Source: Rheum nobile (taxonomy: Eukaryota > Streptophyta > Magnoliopsida > Caryophyllales > Polygonaceae). From it: a stretch of DNA of 64,000 bases. The stretch's first letter is position 1, and each line of letters opens with the position of its first letter. Location: NCBI GenBank assembly GCA_027886185.1, contig WOAB01000103.1, forward strand, positions 3,686,001 through 3,750,000, in the 5' to 3' direction. The notes under the pieces are model-generated. The model saw only the letters and a list, made by a program, of their open reading frames with translations, ran no database searches and was not told where the DNA came from. Position numbers and translations under genes: made by a program. Shown in pieces: positions 19,590 to 31,828 of the stretch.

Positions 19590-21469
19590 TGTAACACCCC
19601 CGATTTATACCAGTAGTGTCACACGTCAGTGACCTCAAACATTACCGTCCAAAGTCACCCCAGGCTTTAATCGGAACAATTAAACTTAAATGCGTAACTA
19701 TATTAAATGAAAGGTTAAACAGCGGAAGATATATGCATAAGAAACACAACCCTTTTTATTAAAATATTTGCATAAGAAATATAATTTCAAAGTCAAGACG
19801 AGTTTTCCCTAGATGCACTACTGCCTAGCTGCACTACTCGTCTGAAGGTATATTAATTATGTGCGTCGCCGCACTTATCTTATTTACTTCCAAAACTTAA
19901 ATTAATGTTAAGGCTTTTAATATTATCTCGAGTAACTACGAAGCTTTAAACCTCAGGGTGACAATTATGCCCATCCAAATTGCACTAGTTCCAAAACTTT
20001 AATTAATGTTAAGGCTTTTAATATTATCTCGAGTAACTACGAAAGTTTAAGGTCTCGAATAACAACGAAAGTTTAATATCTCGAATAACAACGAAAGTTT
20101 AATGTTTCGAATAACAACGAAAGTTTAATACACAGGGTGACAATTATGCCCACCCAAATTGCACTAGCAAGGTGCTTAACACTTCAGATCCTTAACGGTG
20201 GATAGGAAGCAATGGGTCACGATCTTAAGAGAATTATATAGAAACAACTATCCTTACAAGGGATATCGTTCCTACGAATACTCGTGCTATTCTAGCATTA
20301 GTAAAGTTTACATTTAATCCACAACAATACCATCACGGTAATTAACAAGTATAATAGTGTTGTTTCTAGCAACATATACAACCTATTATAACATCACCTT
20401 TTAATCACGTTATTTATAAAATTAGTTCCCAAACGAAAACAACAGTTCACTCCAATTTAGTTAACAATTAAAAATAATTGATAATTAATAGAACATGGAA
20501 TGATTAAGCAAGAGCGAACCGCCACTTGCCTTAGATTTAAACGAAGCTTAACGAAGCTCAAAGACAACGGATTCCTGGGTCCAAAACGGGGACAGATCTG
20601 GGATTACAGATTCCTAAGGATCGACCCAAACGAGACCTTAAGTTAGATTTGATAACCAAATATACGAATCTAAAGAAAGACAAACTAAATCGAAGGAGCG
20701 AAGCCTCGATCGAGACCACAACACCCAAAGCCACACCACGAGCCCAGTCACACCGTGGATGCGGTGGCCCTGCCGCGGGTGCGGTGGAGCTACAGCGGCG
20801 AAGACGACGAAAGGGAAAAGGCTTACCGGGGAAGACGACGAAGCTCGACTCGTGGTGGCTCCGACTTCTGGGTTCCTTGCACTTCCAAAGGACCACCTTG
20901 AGTGTACCACCACTTCTAACAAGAGCTCCGGCGAAGGCTTCGAAATTCCGGCGAGAGCTTGAGCTTTCTGGCGACAATGGAGATGAGAGATTTGAGAGGG
21001 AGAAATCTCGGATTGGAGTGCTAAAAAAACTCCAGATCTCCTCCTTTTATAGAGCCCAGCAAGCAGCACACAAGCAAGCAGGTGAGTCACCCCGGCCAAG
21101 GAGCAGGCGACCGCCACGACGAAGGACACGCGGCACACATGCCGGCGATTCACGTCTTGCACACGACTGCCACCGCGGGGTGCGGTGCCTGACCGCGGGT
21201 GCGGTCAAAGTCAAATCCGGCCTCTTTTGCCCACTTTTGTCCGGGAACATGTATGGTCATGGTTTTAACCCCGGAAATTATATGTTTGTATCCAAACAAA
21301 TATTCTAAGTCCCGAAAATACATCGAATGTATTTTTTACCACTAAAGGAATTATTTCGGATCTCATAAACGTTACGGAAAATCCTAACTTCTCTGAAAAC
21401 GAAAATTTTACCGAACGAAGGCTTGGGAAAAATTACCCAAATATCCTTATAGAAATGAGGGATATTACA
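19590..21469 (-). repeat. 3' LTR of the gag-only retrotransposon (1880 bp)
   Basis: Matches the right LTR from end to end except that about 560 bp present at 24890-25470 of the right copy are missing here. The join is near AATATAATTTC/AAAGTCAAGACGAG at about 19788. It contains CCGCGGGTGCGGT words near 20775 and 21190. The open frames of 139-219 residues inside it are on both strands and come from GC-rich LTR sequence. Confidence 0.85.
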
Positions 21470-21490
21470 TTATCCCCCCCTTAAAAAAAG
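21470..21490 (-). other. Polypurine tract
   Basis: On the minus strand an A-rich run followed by AAGGGGGGGGATAA abuts the TGTAATATCC start of the 3' LTR. This is the standard position for plus-strand priming. Confidence 0.8.
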
Positions 21491-22705
21491 TTTCGACCCC
21501 GAAACTTGGCCGAATACCTTATGGAATTGGGTTACAACTAACCTTAATACTTGGACTTAATATCCTTAATCACTTTATAACTTAAACCTTTAAGTTTCCT
21601 TAACTTTATCCAGACATGATCACCACACTTATATTCCTATTTCCTCGAGACACATCATATGAGATATTACTCTTAATTCCTTAAGGTATCATCCTGAAAA
21701 TGATTCATTGTTGACTACCTCAGTCACTTCAATCGAAACCTTTAATAGTTTATACGAGTAAGCTTATTACCTTACTCCTTAGGCGCACATGGACAATCCT
21801 CTTCACTAATTCCTTTAATTTATCGAAATTATTAACATAACTTATCCTTAAACTGTAATCCCCACATTTAAGTGGCATACTCCCAACACGATAGCTTTAC
21901 ACTTAATTTCCTCCAAAAAGTTGTCCATAAGTCTTCTAGATGACTCACTCATCTCGAATCCCAATATCACACCTTGTAAATTCTCAAGTATCATAACTCT
22001 TTATCCTCTGAAAGTACCACTTACCAATTTCAATTATTTGGCCCAATTAGATTTGGCTCAGACGTCCATTACTTGACTCATAGCCCAAAAGTTTGTTTAA
22101 CTGTCTCTAATAACTTATTTCTAACTTTAAGATCCTTATTTTCCTCACACAATCTACTATCCATCCAAGATTTAATCATATTGTTTCCTTATGAAACCTC
22201 AAAACGAACTTCGATTAGATTTTCCCCAAAATAATACCTACGACTTTGCATAAGTCCACCCTTATACACTTTTACCAAAACCAATGTCCATGGTACATAT
22301 ATGAGAGGTAACTCTTAATCTCTTTGAGCATTAACTCCAGGAATGAAGAAGAATTTTAGGAATGGATTTAGATTTTAAGCAATAGAGTCGACCCTAGGTT
22401 TAACCATGTAGGGAACGAACATCTATTTTTTTCACACGATACTCTTCCCCTATGAGTCCGACAGCCTTTATCCTTACATGATATATACTGTTTCCGGCAC
22501 TCACGGGGTTTAGTTATGAACGATTTTTAACAATAGCGAATTTAGTAATTTCCGAAACGAGGAAACACTTCTTTATTAATTGAACGTTATATTAAAGCAA
22601 CTGACAAATAGTCGCACAGACAGACTACAAAACTACGGAGATTATCGACACAAATCGTTACTCCTTAATCTTAAGGAAAGGCTTAACAAAAGCACAATTA
22701 ATCGA
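21491..22705 (-). other. Internal region without pol
   Basis: About 1.2 kb between gag and the polypurine tract, where pol would normally lie. I see no reverse transcriptase, RNase H or integrase motif in any frame. The short open frame at 22580-22762 is not supported. Confidence 0.6.
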
Positions 22706-24045
22706 TCAGGGTTCTCCCCCATCGGCTTGACGCATCACAAAGAGTCGTTGCCCCTGACCTGAAGACTCCATAGGCGCCTTGCCTTTATTACGAGCCATAG
22801 ATTGCTCAGGAGCAGATACCTCTGGTTTTGGATTTTGTCCATGGCCAACATTTGAGGTTTGATAAGACTGTGTTGGTCCTTGACCCTTCTTTCTACAGTA
22901 TGTTTTTATGTGGCCTTCCCTTCCACAATGGTAGCATACCCTCTTTTCCTTTTGACAGTTAATACTTTTATGCCCAACTTCACCACAGTTATGGCATTGA
23001 ATTACCCCGCTACTCCAACCGGAGCCTCTGGCGGATTCTGACTGAGTCGTCTCGGTCTTAGCATGACCAGACTTTTCAAACTTAGTAGGCGACGCTGGTC
23101 GCTTGAATGTACTAACATGGCGGTCATGTTGCCCACCCTTTCCTTTAACTTGCTTCTCCCATTTTTGGGCGGATTCTTCCAGCGTGACCTCTATCTTGTA
23201 GGCCGCATCCACATATTGTTCTAACGTAGAACATCCGTGATGCACCATTAGAGGTTTGATTTCTGGATTCATCCATCCATGGAAGTACCAGATCTTTTGT
23301 TCTTCGCTTGCCACCTCTGGCCCATCATATTGCAACAAGTGATTGAACTTAGCTGCAAGCTCAGTCACCTTTAACCCATCGGTATTAGGGTATAGAAATT
23401 CCTTGTGCTTCTCCTCCCTCATAGCACGGGAAAAGAAACGATCAGTCATCTTTGCTTTAAACATGCTCTAATTCAGCTCGGGATGATCAACTAGACCAGT
23501 GCTTTCCCACCATTCACTAGCCACATCCTTGAGTTGAAGGGAGGCGATGTGCACTTTCTCAGTCTCAGTGCAATTCACATTCCTGAATAGTCATTCCATA
23601 TGCGAGAACCAATACGCCACTCTGACCGGTTCTCCAGTACCATCGTAGCTGTCATGCCTCATTGAGCTCACGACTTTCAAAGCTTGACCGTAAGTCCTTC
23701 TGTCCCTGACGACATTGACCTGAGGTACGTGCTCCACTGGCTCCTCAATTCCAGGAATGACCTGAGGAATCGGAACACCTTGTGCTTGCGGTAGAATTGA
23801 CCGAAGTGCCTCGGTGACCATTTGCATAACAAACCCACGAATGGCTTCTTTGGTTGTGGCATCCCACACTACTGGAGGATTTGCCTGTTCTTGGCCAACG
23901 CCTGCGGGGTTATTGTGAGAGTGAGACTCGTTCTCCCCCCCCCCCCCTTGATTAGCGGCGCTCCTTAAATTTAACTTGGTTCGTTACTTGGTTCTGCACC
24001 AGCACGAACCGTATTTCTTGTGTTCACCATCTGACGATGAGCCAT
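22706..24045 (-). pseudogene. gag: Ty3/gypsy gag polyprotein, interrupted
   Basis: The minus-strand ATG at 24043-24045 starts MAHRQMVNTRNT. A 13-base G run (23935-23947) accompanies a frame change. Then come the capsid region (SYDGTGEPVRVAYWFSHME, ASEWWESTGLVDHP, MTDRFFSRAMREEKHKEF) and two nucleocapsid CCHC knuckles, CHNCGEVGHKSINC and CYHCGREGHIKTYC. Two in-frame stops break the capsid frame, one after WFSHME (near 23591) and one after DHPELN (near 23465). Gag would coat the RNA and form particles in the cytoplasm. Fusion to pol is absent; the frame ends shortly after QADGGEP. Confidence 0.85.
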
Positions 24046-24698
24046 AACGTTAATTTAGAACTTTTCCCACTTGGGCATGACACTTTAGTCAGATACATTA
24101 TGATACAGAATATAAGGGTTCAAACTAATAACTTTATATTAGTCTGACTAACCCTCCACTGTTAACCACAGAAATGACCTTCTTCTCTTACTTAAGAATG
24201 GGTATTCTAGGAGAAATGTCAACCTTTAAATGACTTTGACCCTAAGAAGAGACAATATCCCTAAGAATGGATCTAAGGAATAAGTAACACTTGAAGCTTG
24301 CAGAAGTTTGAAACCACTTATTAATAAACCTTATACTTGTAAACTTTATATATTAACCTTAATAAAATGATTATTTAAGAAAAAATAATTTTTCAAACTT
24401 GCGATATGATTTTCGCAAAAACTTTTACTAGAAAAAGTCACACTTTTAAAGTTACAATCTTAAACTTATTTTGACTGCGTATAACACGCCTTTTATAAAC
24501 CAATTATAAATAGCTTTTGAAGTTCAAATAGCTAAATCATTTAAATTAAATTAAATTCCAAGAAATAATTAAAACTTTTACTTTTAACATCCAAATTTTC
24601 AAAATTCCTTTTTAATGGAAAATAGTTTGAAAATCGTTTCGAAATTAATTTTTGAAAATTCTCAAACCTAACAGTAGGCCAAGAATTTTAAAACCGTT

Positions 24699-24710
24699 GC
24701 TCTGATACCA
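24699..24710 (-). other. Primer-binding site, initiator tRNA-Met type
   Basis: On the minus strand TGGTATCAGAGC begins four bases after the LTR end. That is the complement of the 3' end of plant initiator tRNA-Met, the usual primer of this retrotransposon group. Confidence 0.85.
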
Positions 24711-24714
24711 TAAT

Positions 24715-27149
24715 TGTAACACCCCCGATTTATACCGGTAGTGCCACACTCCAGTGACCTCAGACATTACCGTCCAAAGTCACCCCAGGCTTTAATCGGA
24801 ATAATTAAACTTAAATACGTAACTATATTAAATGAAAGGTTAAACAACGGAAGACATTTGCATAAGAAACTCAACCCTTTTTATTAAAAGATCTCTCATC
24901 AAACGAGAGTAGTAACTTTACAACAGAGTAAACATATCAGCGGAAGACTTTTAAGAATCAACCTATAACATGGCTAGGTTATAAAGATATATTAAAGTAA
25001 TACTTAACAACTTAAAACACTGACACTTAAATCTTCGTCTGCAAGCCTCTTCTTCTTCAACTGGTTACTTTGACTTCGGGAACCTACCACTGATGTGCCG
25101 TATAGGACGGATGACACCAGTCAACCATGCAGTGGAAATTAACCGGTTGGTTAGTCTAATGAAAGACTATGCAAGGGTGAAAACAGAGTGATTCTAGTGA
25201 TCGTAACCGTTTACTATCATTGTTCCTCGAATAATAACCGAAGGAACGATATATATAACCTGGTACTTTCACGAAATGATTTAATATTTTAGATATGCAT
25301 TGAAAGAGGACTCCAAAGGAATTGAGTCTTAAGGAGAAATATGACAATTGTTTGGGAACGTTTATAGTTGCTCATAAGCGTTTAAAATGACTTGATGTTT
25401 CGGTTCACGACCAACCTCACCGCACAATGCGAATTCAGATTGGAGAGAGAGAACTTTACTCTGATCAAAGTCAAGACGAGTTTTATCTAGCTGCACTACT
25501 GCCGAGCTGCACTACTCGTCTGAAGGTATATTAATTATGTGTGTCACCGCACTTATCTTATTTACTTCCAAAACTTAAATTAATGTTAAGGCTTTTAATA
25601 TTATCTCGAGTAACTACGAAGCTTTAAACCTCAGGGTGACAATTATGCCCACCCAAATTGCACTAGTTCCAAAACTTTAATTAATGTTAAGGCTTTTAAT
25701 ATTATCTCGAGTAACTACGAAAGTTTAAGGTCTTGAATAACAACGAAAGTTTAATATCTCGAATAACAACGAAAGTTTAATGTTTCGAATAACAACGAAA
25801 GTTTAATACACAGGGTGACAATTATGCCCACCCAAATTGCACTAGCAAGGTGCTTAACACTTCAGATCCTTAACGGTGGATAGGAAGCAATGGGTCACGA
25901 TCTTAAGAGAATTATAAAGAAACAGCTATCCTTATAAGGGATATCGTTCCTACGAATACTCGTGCTAGTCTAGCATTATTAAAGTTTACATTTAATCCAC
26001 AACAATACCACCACGGTAATTAACAAGTATAATAGCGTTGTTTCTAGCAACATATACAACCTATTATAACATCACCTTTTAATCACATTATTTATAAAAT
26101 TAGTTCCCAAACGAAAACAACAGTTCTCTCTAATTTAATTAACAATTAAAAACAATTGATAATTAATAGAACATGGAATGATTAAGCAATAGCGAACCGC
26201 CACTTGCCTTAGATTTAAACGAAGCTTAACGAAGCTCAAAGACAACGGATTCCTGGGTCCAAAACGGGGACAGATATGGGATTACAGATTCCTACAGATC
26301 GACCCAAACGAGACCTTAAGTTAGAATCGATAACCAAATAAATGAATCTAAAGAAAGACGAACTAAATCGAAGGAACAAAGCCTCGATCGAGACCACAAC
26401 ACCCAAAGCCACACCACGAGCCCAGCCATACCGCGGGTGCGGTGGCCCTGCCGCGGGTGCGGTGGAGCTACAGCGGCAAAGACGACGAAAGGGAAAAGGC
26501 TTACCGGGGAACACGACAAAGCTCGACTCGTGGTGGCTCCGACTTCTGGGTTCCTTGCACTTCCAAAGGACCACCTTGAGTGTACCACCACTTCTAACAA
26601 GAGCTCCGGCGAAGGCTTCGAAATTCCGGCGAGAGCTTGAGCTTTCCGGCGACAATGGAGATGAGAGATTTGAGAGGGAGAAAGCTTGGATTGGACTGCT
26701 CAAAAACAACTCCAGATCTCCTCCTTTTATAGAGCCCAACAAGCAGCACACAAGCAAGCAGGTGAGTCACCCCGGCCAAGGAGCAGGCGACCGCCACGAC
26801 GAAGGACACGCGGCACACATGCCGGCGATGCACGTCCTGCACACGACTGCCACCGCGGGGTGCGGTGCCTGACCGCGGGTGCGATCAAGGCCAAATCCGG
26901 CCTCTTTTGCCCACTTTTGTCCGGGAACATGTATGGGCATGGTTTTAACCCCAGAAATTATATGTTTGTATCCAAACAAATATTCTAAGTCCCGAAAATA
27001 CATCGAATGTATTTTATACCACTAAAGGAATTATTTCGGATCTCATAAACGTTACGGAAAATCCTAACTTCTCTAAAAACGAAAATTTTACCGAACGAAG
27101 GTTTGGGAAAAATTACCCAAATATCCTTATAGAAATGAGGGATATTACA
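24715..27149 (-). repeat. 5' LTR of the gag-only retrotransposon (2435 bp)
   Basis: Full-length LTR copy, TGTAACACC to ATATTACA on the plus strand. It includes the segment missing from the left LTR (GTGCCGTATAGGACGGATGA and neighbours), which is also present in the solo LTR at 31829. That shows the two families are related. It has CCGCGGGTGCGGT words near 26433-26465 and 26855-26882. Confidence 0.85.
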
Positions 27150-27620
27150 TTAGGGATGAATTCATCTGAAATACATGCTAGGATGAAATTATCGCACAAC
27201 AATATAATTAGTTATTTGGTTATGTTCTTCTAAGATCGGACGCCTTAGAGGGGTTAATATATGTTATTACGATGATTTTTTTTAGGAGGTCACTCGTTCT
27301 GATATTGTTCTCGTTTGATATGTTTAATTCAAAGTTTTTTGTCATTATTTAAACCCTGAAAAAGGTGAACTATTGTTAACATTGATAACACTCTAATCGT
27401 TATAAATTAATCATGACTCCGGGGTGTTATAATCTCCCACGCTAACCCCTAGTGTCCTCTTCAAGACCTAAAGACCGCCCTCTGGGTCAAGTGAATGCCC
27501 TACAACCTAACACACTTATAACTAGTGTCGGTTATGATACCCATTTGTAAGGCCTGAGAACTTAGAAGTGTGTGTCGATTCCAACACGATGACTTCTTAG
27601 AAGGTCATCCATCCTGGAAC
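27150..27620. repeat. Retroelement-derived flank, left of the TR-GAG insertion
   Basis: Contains CAAAGTTTTTTGTC, CCTGAAAAAGG and GGGGTGTTATAATCTCCCAC landmarks that recur, diverged, at 30855-30990 and 31070-31200. The TR-GAG element inserted between related repeat units. No protein was seen. Confidence 0.5.
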
Positions 27621-28489
27621 TGATGCGAACAACCCCTGAAGTGTTGTCTGCAACGCAGGATCTTTGATTCCTCAAGCTTGAATTTGATTCCTTCTCTTCC
27701 GTAGTCAAAGTGATGGCTTTCCTAGGGCTAAAGAGATAACCCTCAAACGCGTTCAAAGTGATGAACGAAAGGATCAAAGAGATGATCACAAACACCGAAG
27801 AGACGATGAACAATTGCTCGAAGCGACGAGCTACGGGATAGACGATCCATGGGATCGAAGAGTTGACGTTGGAACTCAAGGGAAGGAGCGTACTCAACTT
27901 TACTACTCAAATTCAACGTGATTTTATTAATGACATAAGTAGTGTTTATATAACACAATTTCGTGGCCTATAGCCTTGAAAAAGAAGAAAACTACCTAAT
28001 GCGAAAGATAAGGAAACTAGATAAAAGATAAGATCTTGCTAAAGAAGCAATTAGGAAACCAAACAATCTTGGATCCTAATTCTTCTTATCTAATCCTAAA
28101 GAAATAATAAACTAAATAAAAATGATGGAAATAATAAAAAATCAAACAAGGAAAAACGGATTAAACTATATCTAATATAACCTAATTAAGGAAAGTGAAT
28201 AAATCTCGTTAGAAATTGCACAGCTCTCAGTAAAACTCGATTTTGACCATCGTCTTGTTGGAATCTTGAATCGACGTAAACTATGAAGTTATAGATGTTT
28301 GAATCATATTTCCAACGCATCTTGAATCATCTCGAGATCAATTTTCTATCCACGGTTATGGCTGTTTTACCGAAGACTGTCCAGAGCCAAATCGTCAGTA
28401 ACAATTCCGCAGTCGCGGAAAACCTTATGTACTCCTTGAGCCTCTTCCTTGGAGGCCTTTGATTAATCCTCTCATGCATGTTGCTATCA
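27621..28489 (-). repeat. 3' LTR of the TR-GAG element (869 bp)
   Basis: TG...CA ends, with the polypurine tract adjoining on the right. It has CCGCAGTCGCGG near 28398, where the other LTR has two such words in series. Confidence 0.9.
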
Positions 28490-29472
28490 ATCTCCCCTTC
28501 TTGACTTCGAATTGTCCCCGATTCGACGTGGATGAAGAAAGAAGCGTCAAGTAGAGAGACACGAACATCCAGAAAGAGCAAAGAAAAAAGTTGTGCATCA
28601 GCCTCGAATAACATCAAAGTTGTCACCTTTACGGCTGAATCTTCTATGATTGTGGTGGGAGGGAGGTGGGTAAGAACAGCAATAGAAACCTCAAGCTGAC
28701 CAGATACGAGCATTGGTTGCAGAAGCGGTGATGAGTGCGGCGGAGGGGCCGGTGAAAGGCTGCGTTGTGACGAACAACCATCAAGGAGCGGGGCTTCGAC
28801 GACCTCTTCCTCATACTCGTCCCACTTGGGATATTCGAAGGACATAGGACAGGATTCCACATCCACCAAATGGTTGCGTTGTGACGAACAACCATCAAGG
28901 ACCGGGGCTTCAACGACCTCTTCCTCTGGAAGCTCGGTGTCGGGCACGACCGTGGGAGAGATGAAGATTGGCTCGGCGGGCGCAATGGGCACCTCTGCGG
29001 GCATGCTGAGTGGAGTCGCGACGGGCCTCGTGGTAGGTGCGATGAAGGCCGGCGCGACAAGGACAACAAGTTGCAGGGAGCACGCTGGGACGCACTCGGT
29101 GGGATGCGGAGGGCGCGCTTGAACGCGCTCGGTGTGGACCAAAAGCTGGGGCCTTGATCGACTTCTGGTGCGCGCCGCGTGGGCCTGAGCGTCGAACTCT
29201 GCAGCAAAATGTCGAGTCATGTGAAACACGAGATGCGCCCATGTCTCAACGGGACGTTGATGACGATGCCATCGATCATCTTCAACCCGGTACCACCAGT
29301 CGAGGGCGTAGCCGGTGAAGCATTGAATGGCGACGTCGTACTGCTCATACTCGTCGTAGTCTCGCTGGCTGAAGTAGTATGCCATATGACGGGTCCACTC
29401 AAGGAACAAGTCAGGATCATCATGCCCGGAAAAGCGTCGACGACGAACCCGGGTGTCAGGTGGATACGCCAT
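28327..29472 (-). CDS. gag: Gag-like protein of the TR-GAG element, 381 aa
   Basis: Starts at the first ATG after the primer-binding region (MAYPPDTRVRRRRFSGHDDP). Residues about 12-100 form a retrotransposon gag capsid domain (DPDLFLEWTRHMAYYFSQRD, ALDWWYRVEDDRWHRH). A proline- and acid-rich spacer follows, with a duplicated EEEVVEAP(V/L)LDGCSSQR motif around residues 195 and 235. No CCHC knuckle, protease or polymerase is present. The frame runs through the polypurine tract and about 160 bases into the 3' LTR before stopping, so the last 55 or so residues are LTR-encoded. That tail may be incidental. The frame is intact, which fits the young LTRs. Confidence 0.8.
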   Translation of the reverse strand: MAYPPDTRVRRRRFSGHDDPDLFLEWTRHMAYYFSQRDYDEYEQYDVAIQCFTGYALDWWYRVEDDRWHRHQRPVETWAHLVFHMTRHFAAEFDAQAHAARTRSRSRPQLLVHTERVQARPPHPTECVPACSLQLVVLVAPAFIAPTTRPVATPLSMPAEVPIAPAEPIFISPTVVPDTELPEEEVVEAPVLDGCSSQRNHLVDVESCPMSFEYPKWDEYEEEVVEAPLLDGCSSQRSLSPAPPPHSSPLLQPMLVSGQLEVSIAVLTHLPPTTIIEDSAVKVTTLMLFEADAQLFSLLFLDVRVSLLDASFFIHVESGTIRSQEGEIDSNMHERINQRPPRKRLKEYIRFSATAELLLTIWLWTVFGKTAITVDRKLISR

Positions 29473-29790
29473 GTGAAAGCATAGGCCGGATCTTCCCGCG
29501 GCGGCTAGGGTTTGGCAGCAGCACTACTTCCGAATTTTGCCCTTTTGGTGGGGCAAACGAACTCCGATTTGGACGAATTTTATATGCCTGGACTCGTATC
29601 GAAAAGATATACCAGATTCCGGAAGAAAATTTCAGAAACAAGAAAAAAAAATCGACCGATATCTGGGCAGAACTGAGAACGTCTTGGAGTCGTTGCAAGC
29701 GATGTCGGTGGAGAAGTGTGCGGAAAATTTTCAAGGAATCACAATAAGAGAGAAGAAATAAACTTATCTTGGATAGAATCTGATGCCAGT

Positions 29791-30680
29791 TGATGCGAAC
29801 AACCCCTGAAGTGTTGTCTGCAACGCAGGATCTTTGATTCCTCAAGCTTGAATTCGATTCCTTCTCTTCCGTAGTCAAAGTGATGACTTTCCTAGGGCTA
29901 AAGAGATAACCCTCAAACGCGTTCAAAGTGATGAACGAAAGGATCAAAGAGATGATCACAAACACCGAAGAGACGATGAACAATTGCTCGAAGCGACGAG
30001 CTACGGGATAGACGATCCGTGGGATCGAAGAGTTGACGTTGGAACTCAAGGGAAGGAGCGTACTCAACTTTACTACTCAAATTCAACGTGATTTTATTAA
30101 TGACATAAGTAGTGTTTATATAACACAATTTCGTGGCCTATAGCCTTGCAAAAGAAGAAAACTACCTAATGCGAAAGATAAGGAAACTAGATAAAAGATA
30201 AGATCTTGATAAAGAAGCAATTAGGAAACCAAACAATCTTCGATCCTAATTCTTCTTATCTAATCCTAAAGAAATAATAAACTAAATAAAAATGATGGAA
30301 ATAATAAAAAATCAAACAAGGAAAAACGGATTAAACTATATCTAATATAACCTAATTAAGGAAAGTGAATAAATCCCGTTAGAAATTGCACAGCTCTCAG
30401 TAAAACTCGATTTTGACCATCTTCTTGTTGGAATCTTGAATCGACGTAAACTATGAAGTTATAGATGTTTGAATCATATTTCCAACGCATCTTGAATCAT
30501 CACGAGATCAATTTTCTATCCACAGCTATGGCTGTTTTACCGAAGACTGTCCAGAGCCAAATCGTCAGTAACAATTCCGCGGTCGCGGCTATGGCTTCCG
30601 CGGTTGCGAAAAACCTTATGTACTCCTTGAGCCTCTTCCTTGGAGGCCTTTGATTAATCCTCTCATGCATGTTGCTATCA
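29791..30680 (-). repeat. 5' LTR of the TR-GAG element (890 bp)
   Basis: Same sequence as the left LTR except about a dozen changes and an extra GCTATGGCTTCCGCGGTTGCG-like 21 bases, which duplicates the CG-rich palindromic word. Confidence 0.9.
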
Positions 30681-31210
30681 GGAACGGTGTTACAATCTCT
30701 CACACTTAAACCCTTGACGAGGACGTCAAGGACCAAAGACCGTCTTCCAGACAAGCACACTCATAACTCAATGTTGGCTCTAATGCCATTTGTAAGACCC
30801 GAGACAATAGAAGCGTCATCACATTTCAACATAGGGACTTCTCAAGAAGTCACCATTCTGGTACTACTCTCGCCTTAACACGCTTAACCTTAAAGTTTTT
30901 TTGTTCTCATTTGAACCGTGAAAAAGAAAATATCTTGTTAACATGTATATCACTCTGGTTCTTATAAATTAACCAATCACGTATTTGTGGTGTTACAACT
31001 TTATAAGGCACGAGTTTTGGAAGCGTCGGCCCATATCAACATGAAGATTTATCAAGATATCATTCATTATGATACTACTCTCGTCCTAACACACTTAACC
31101 TCAAAGTTTTTTATGTTCACATGAATCCTGAAAAAGAAAAACTTATTAACATGAACAACACTTTTTCTTATAAACCAATCTTAGATTTCGGTATTACATT
31201 AATGTATAAA
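30681..31210. repeat. Diverged tandem copies of a retroelement-derived unit
   Basis: Two copies, about 215 bp apart, share ATACTACTCTCGYCYTAACA, CAAAGTTTTTT, CCTGAAAAAGAAAA and a ...GGTGTTACA-like end (30857-30995 and 31071-31200). A third lies at 27290-27435. CTCTAATGCCATTTGTAAG near 30778 resembles a degenerate primer-binding site and LTR edge. Confidence 0.5.
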
Positions 31211-31518
31211 ATCACCCGTTAATATATATTCATGAAAAATAATTGTTTGCAATAAATTTTATTTTTCTACATCTTTAACCCTTATTTAAAGAAAAATTGA
31301 ATTTATTTATGTATAATTATTCAAAAAAATTATATAATTTTATCTCCCTAAACCATTAAAGAAGAAGACAAGTTTATGTTAAAAGTTGCACCTCTTGGCG
31401 AATTTTATATTTGATATTTGGTTTCTTCTTTAATTGACATGTGTAATTTTGTTTGTTTACATGTTTGTTTATCTTCCTACTCTTTCCCCCACTCTTTTTA
31501 CAATCGTTGCTCTAAAGA
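31211..31518. other. AT-rich spacer, nothing recognised
   Basis: No gene, RNA or transposon end was identified. Confidence 0.4.
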
Positions 31519-31815
31519 CTAGGGGTGAGCATATATCGGTACAAAACGGGGCCGAAAACAAAATTATTGAAAAATGTGGATTGAGTACCGAACTGAATTC
31601 CATCTCATGTCGATTTGGGACCGATTTTTATTTAGGGTATATGGTATTATATTAATATAGGAACATATGAATTACATCAAAATATATGTATAGCATAAAA
31701 GTAATTTAAATTCTATAATGTATTGTTTAAAACAAAATCGGTCTAGATCGGACTGCAATCGAATTCTGAAAAAACTTGGACTGAGTGCCGAATCGTTTTT
31801 TACTCGGCCTGATAC
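31519..31815. mobile_element. hAT/MITE-like fragment
   Basis: Begins TAGGGGTGAGCATATATCGG, similar to the terminal sequence of many plant hAT-type non-autonomous elements. It has GGTACAAAACGGGGCCG and later ATCGGTCTAGATCGGAC, as in such elements. A matching inverted right end was not found; it may be cut by the following insertion. Confidence 0.35.
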
Positions 31816-31828
31816 CAATTGTTGAATT

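Larger units (their letters stand above)
19590..27149 (-). mobile_element. LTR retrotransposon with gag only, Ty3/gypsy type
   Basis: Both LTRs read TGTAACACCCCCGATTTATA at the left and end GAGGGATATTACA. The element is flanked by identical 5-bp target duplications, TTAGG (19585-19589 and 27150-27154). A primer-binding site follows the right LTR on the minus strand and a polypurine tract precedes the left LTR, so it is transcribed leftwards. The only protein is a broken gag; protease, reverse transcriptase, RNase H and integrase are absent. It must have moved with help from a full relative. Confidence 0.88.
27621..30680 (-). mobile_element. Compact gag-only LTR retrotransposon (TR-GAG type)
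   Basis: Two LTRs, TGATGCGAACAACCCC to ATGTTGCTATCA, differ at only about a dozen sites plus one 21-bp insertion. They are flanked by identical GGAAC target duplications (27616-27620 and 30681-30685). The 3-kb element has one gag-like frame on the minus strand, a polypurine tract (GAAGGGGAGAT at 28490-28500) and a primer-binding-site-like TGGCATCAGATTC after the right LTR. Short LTR elements with only a gag domain are described in plants as TR-GAGs. Few differences between LTRs suggest a recent insertion. Confidence 0.88.

Noticed and set aside
20558..21308. Overlapping 139-219-residue frames on both strands, repeated at 26236-26988
   Set aside because: They lie inside LTRs and appear in both copies. 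No retroviral-type or host domain is present.
28644..29242. Second long minus-strand frames (187 and 110 residues) within the TR-GAG element
   Set aside because: Alternative frames of the gag region without a capsid motif.
31800..31828. CTGATACCAATTGTT next to the LTR taken as a primer-binding site
   Set aside because: The matching GAATT duplication on both sides shows that 31829-34314 is a solo LTR. The phrase belongs to the older host sequence.
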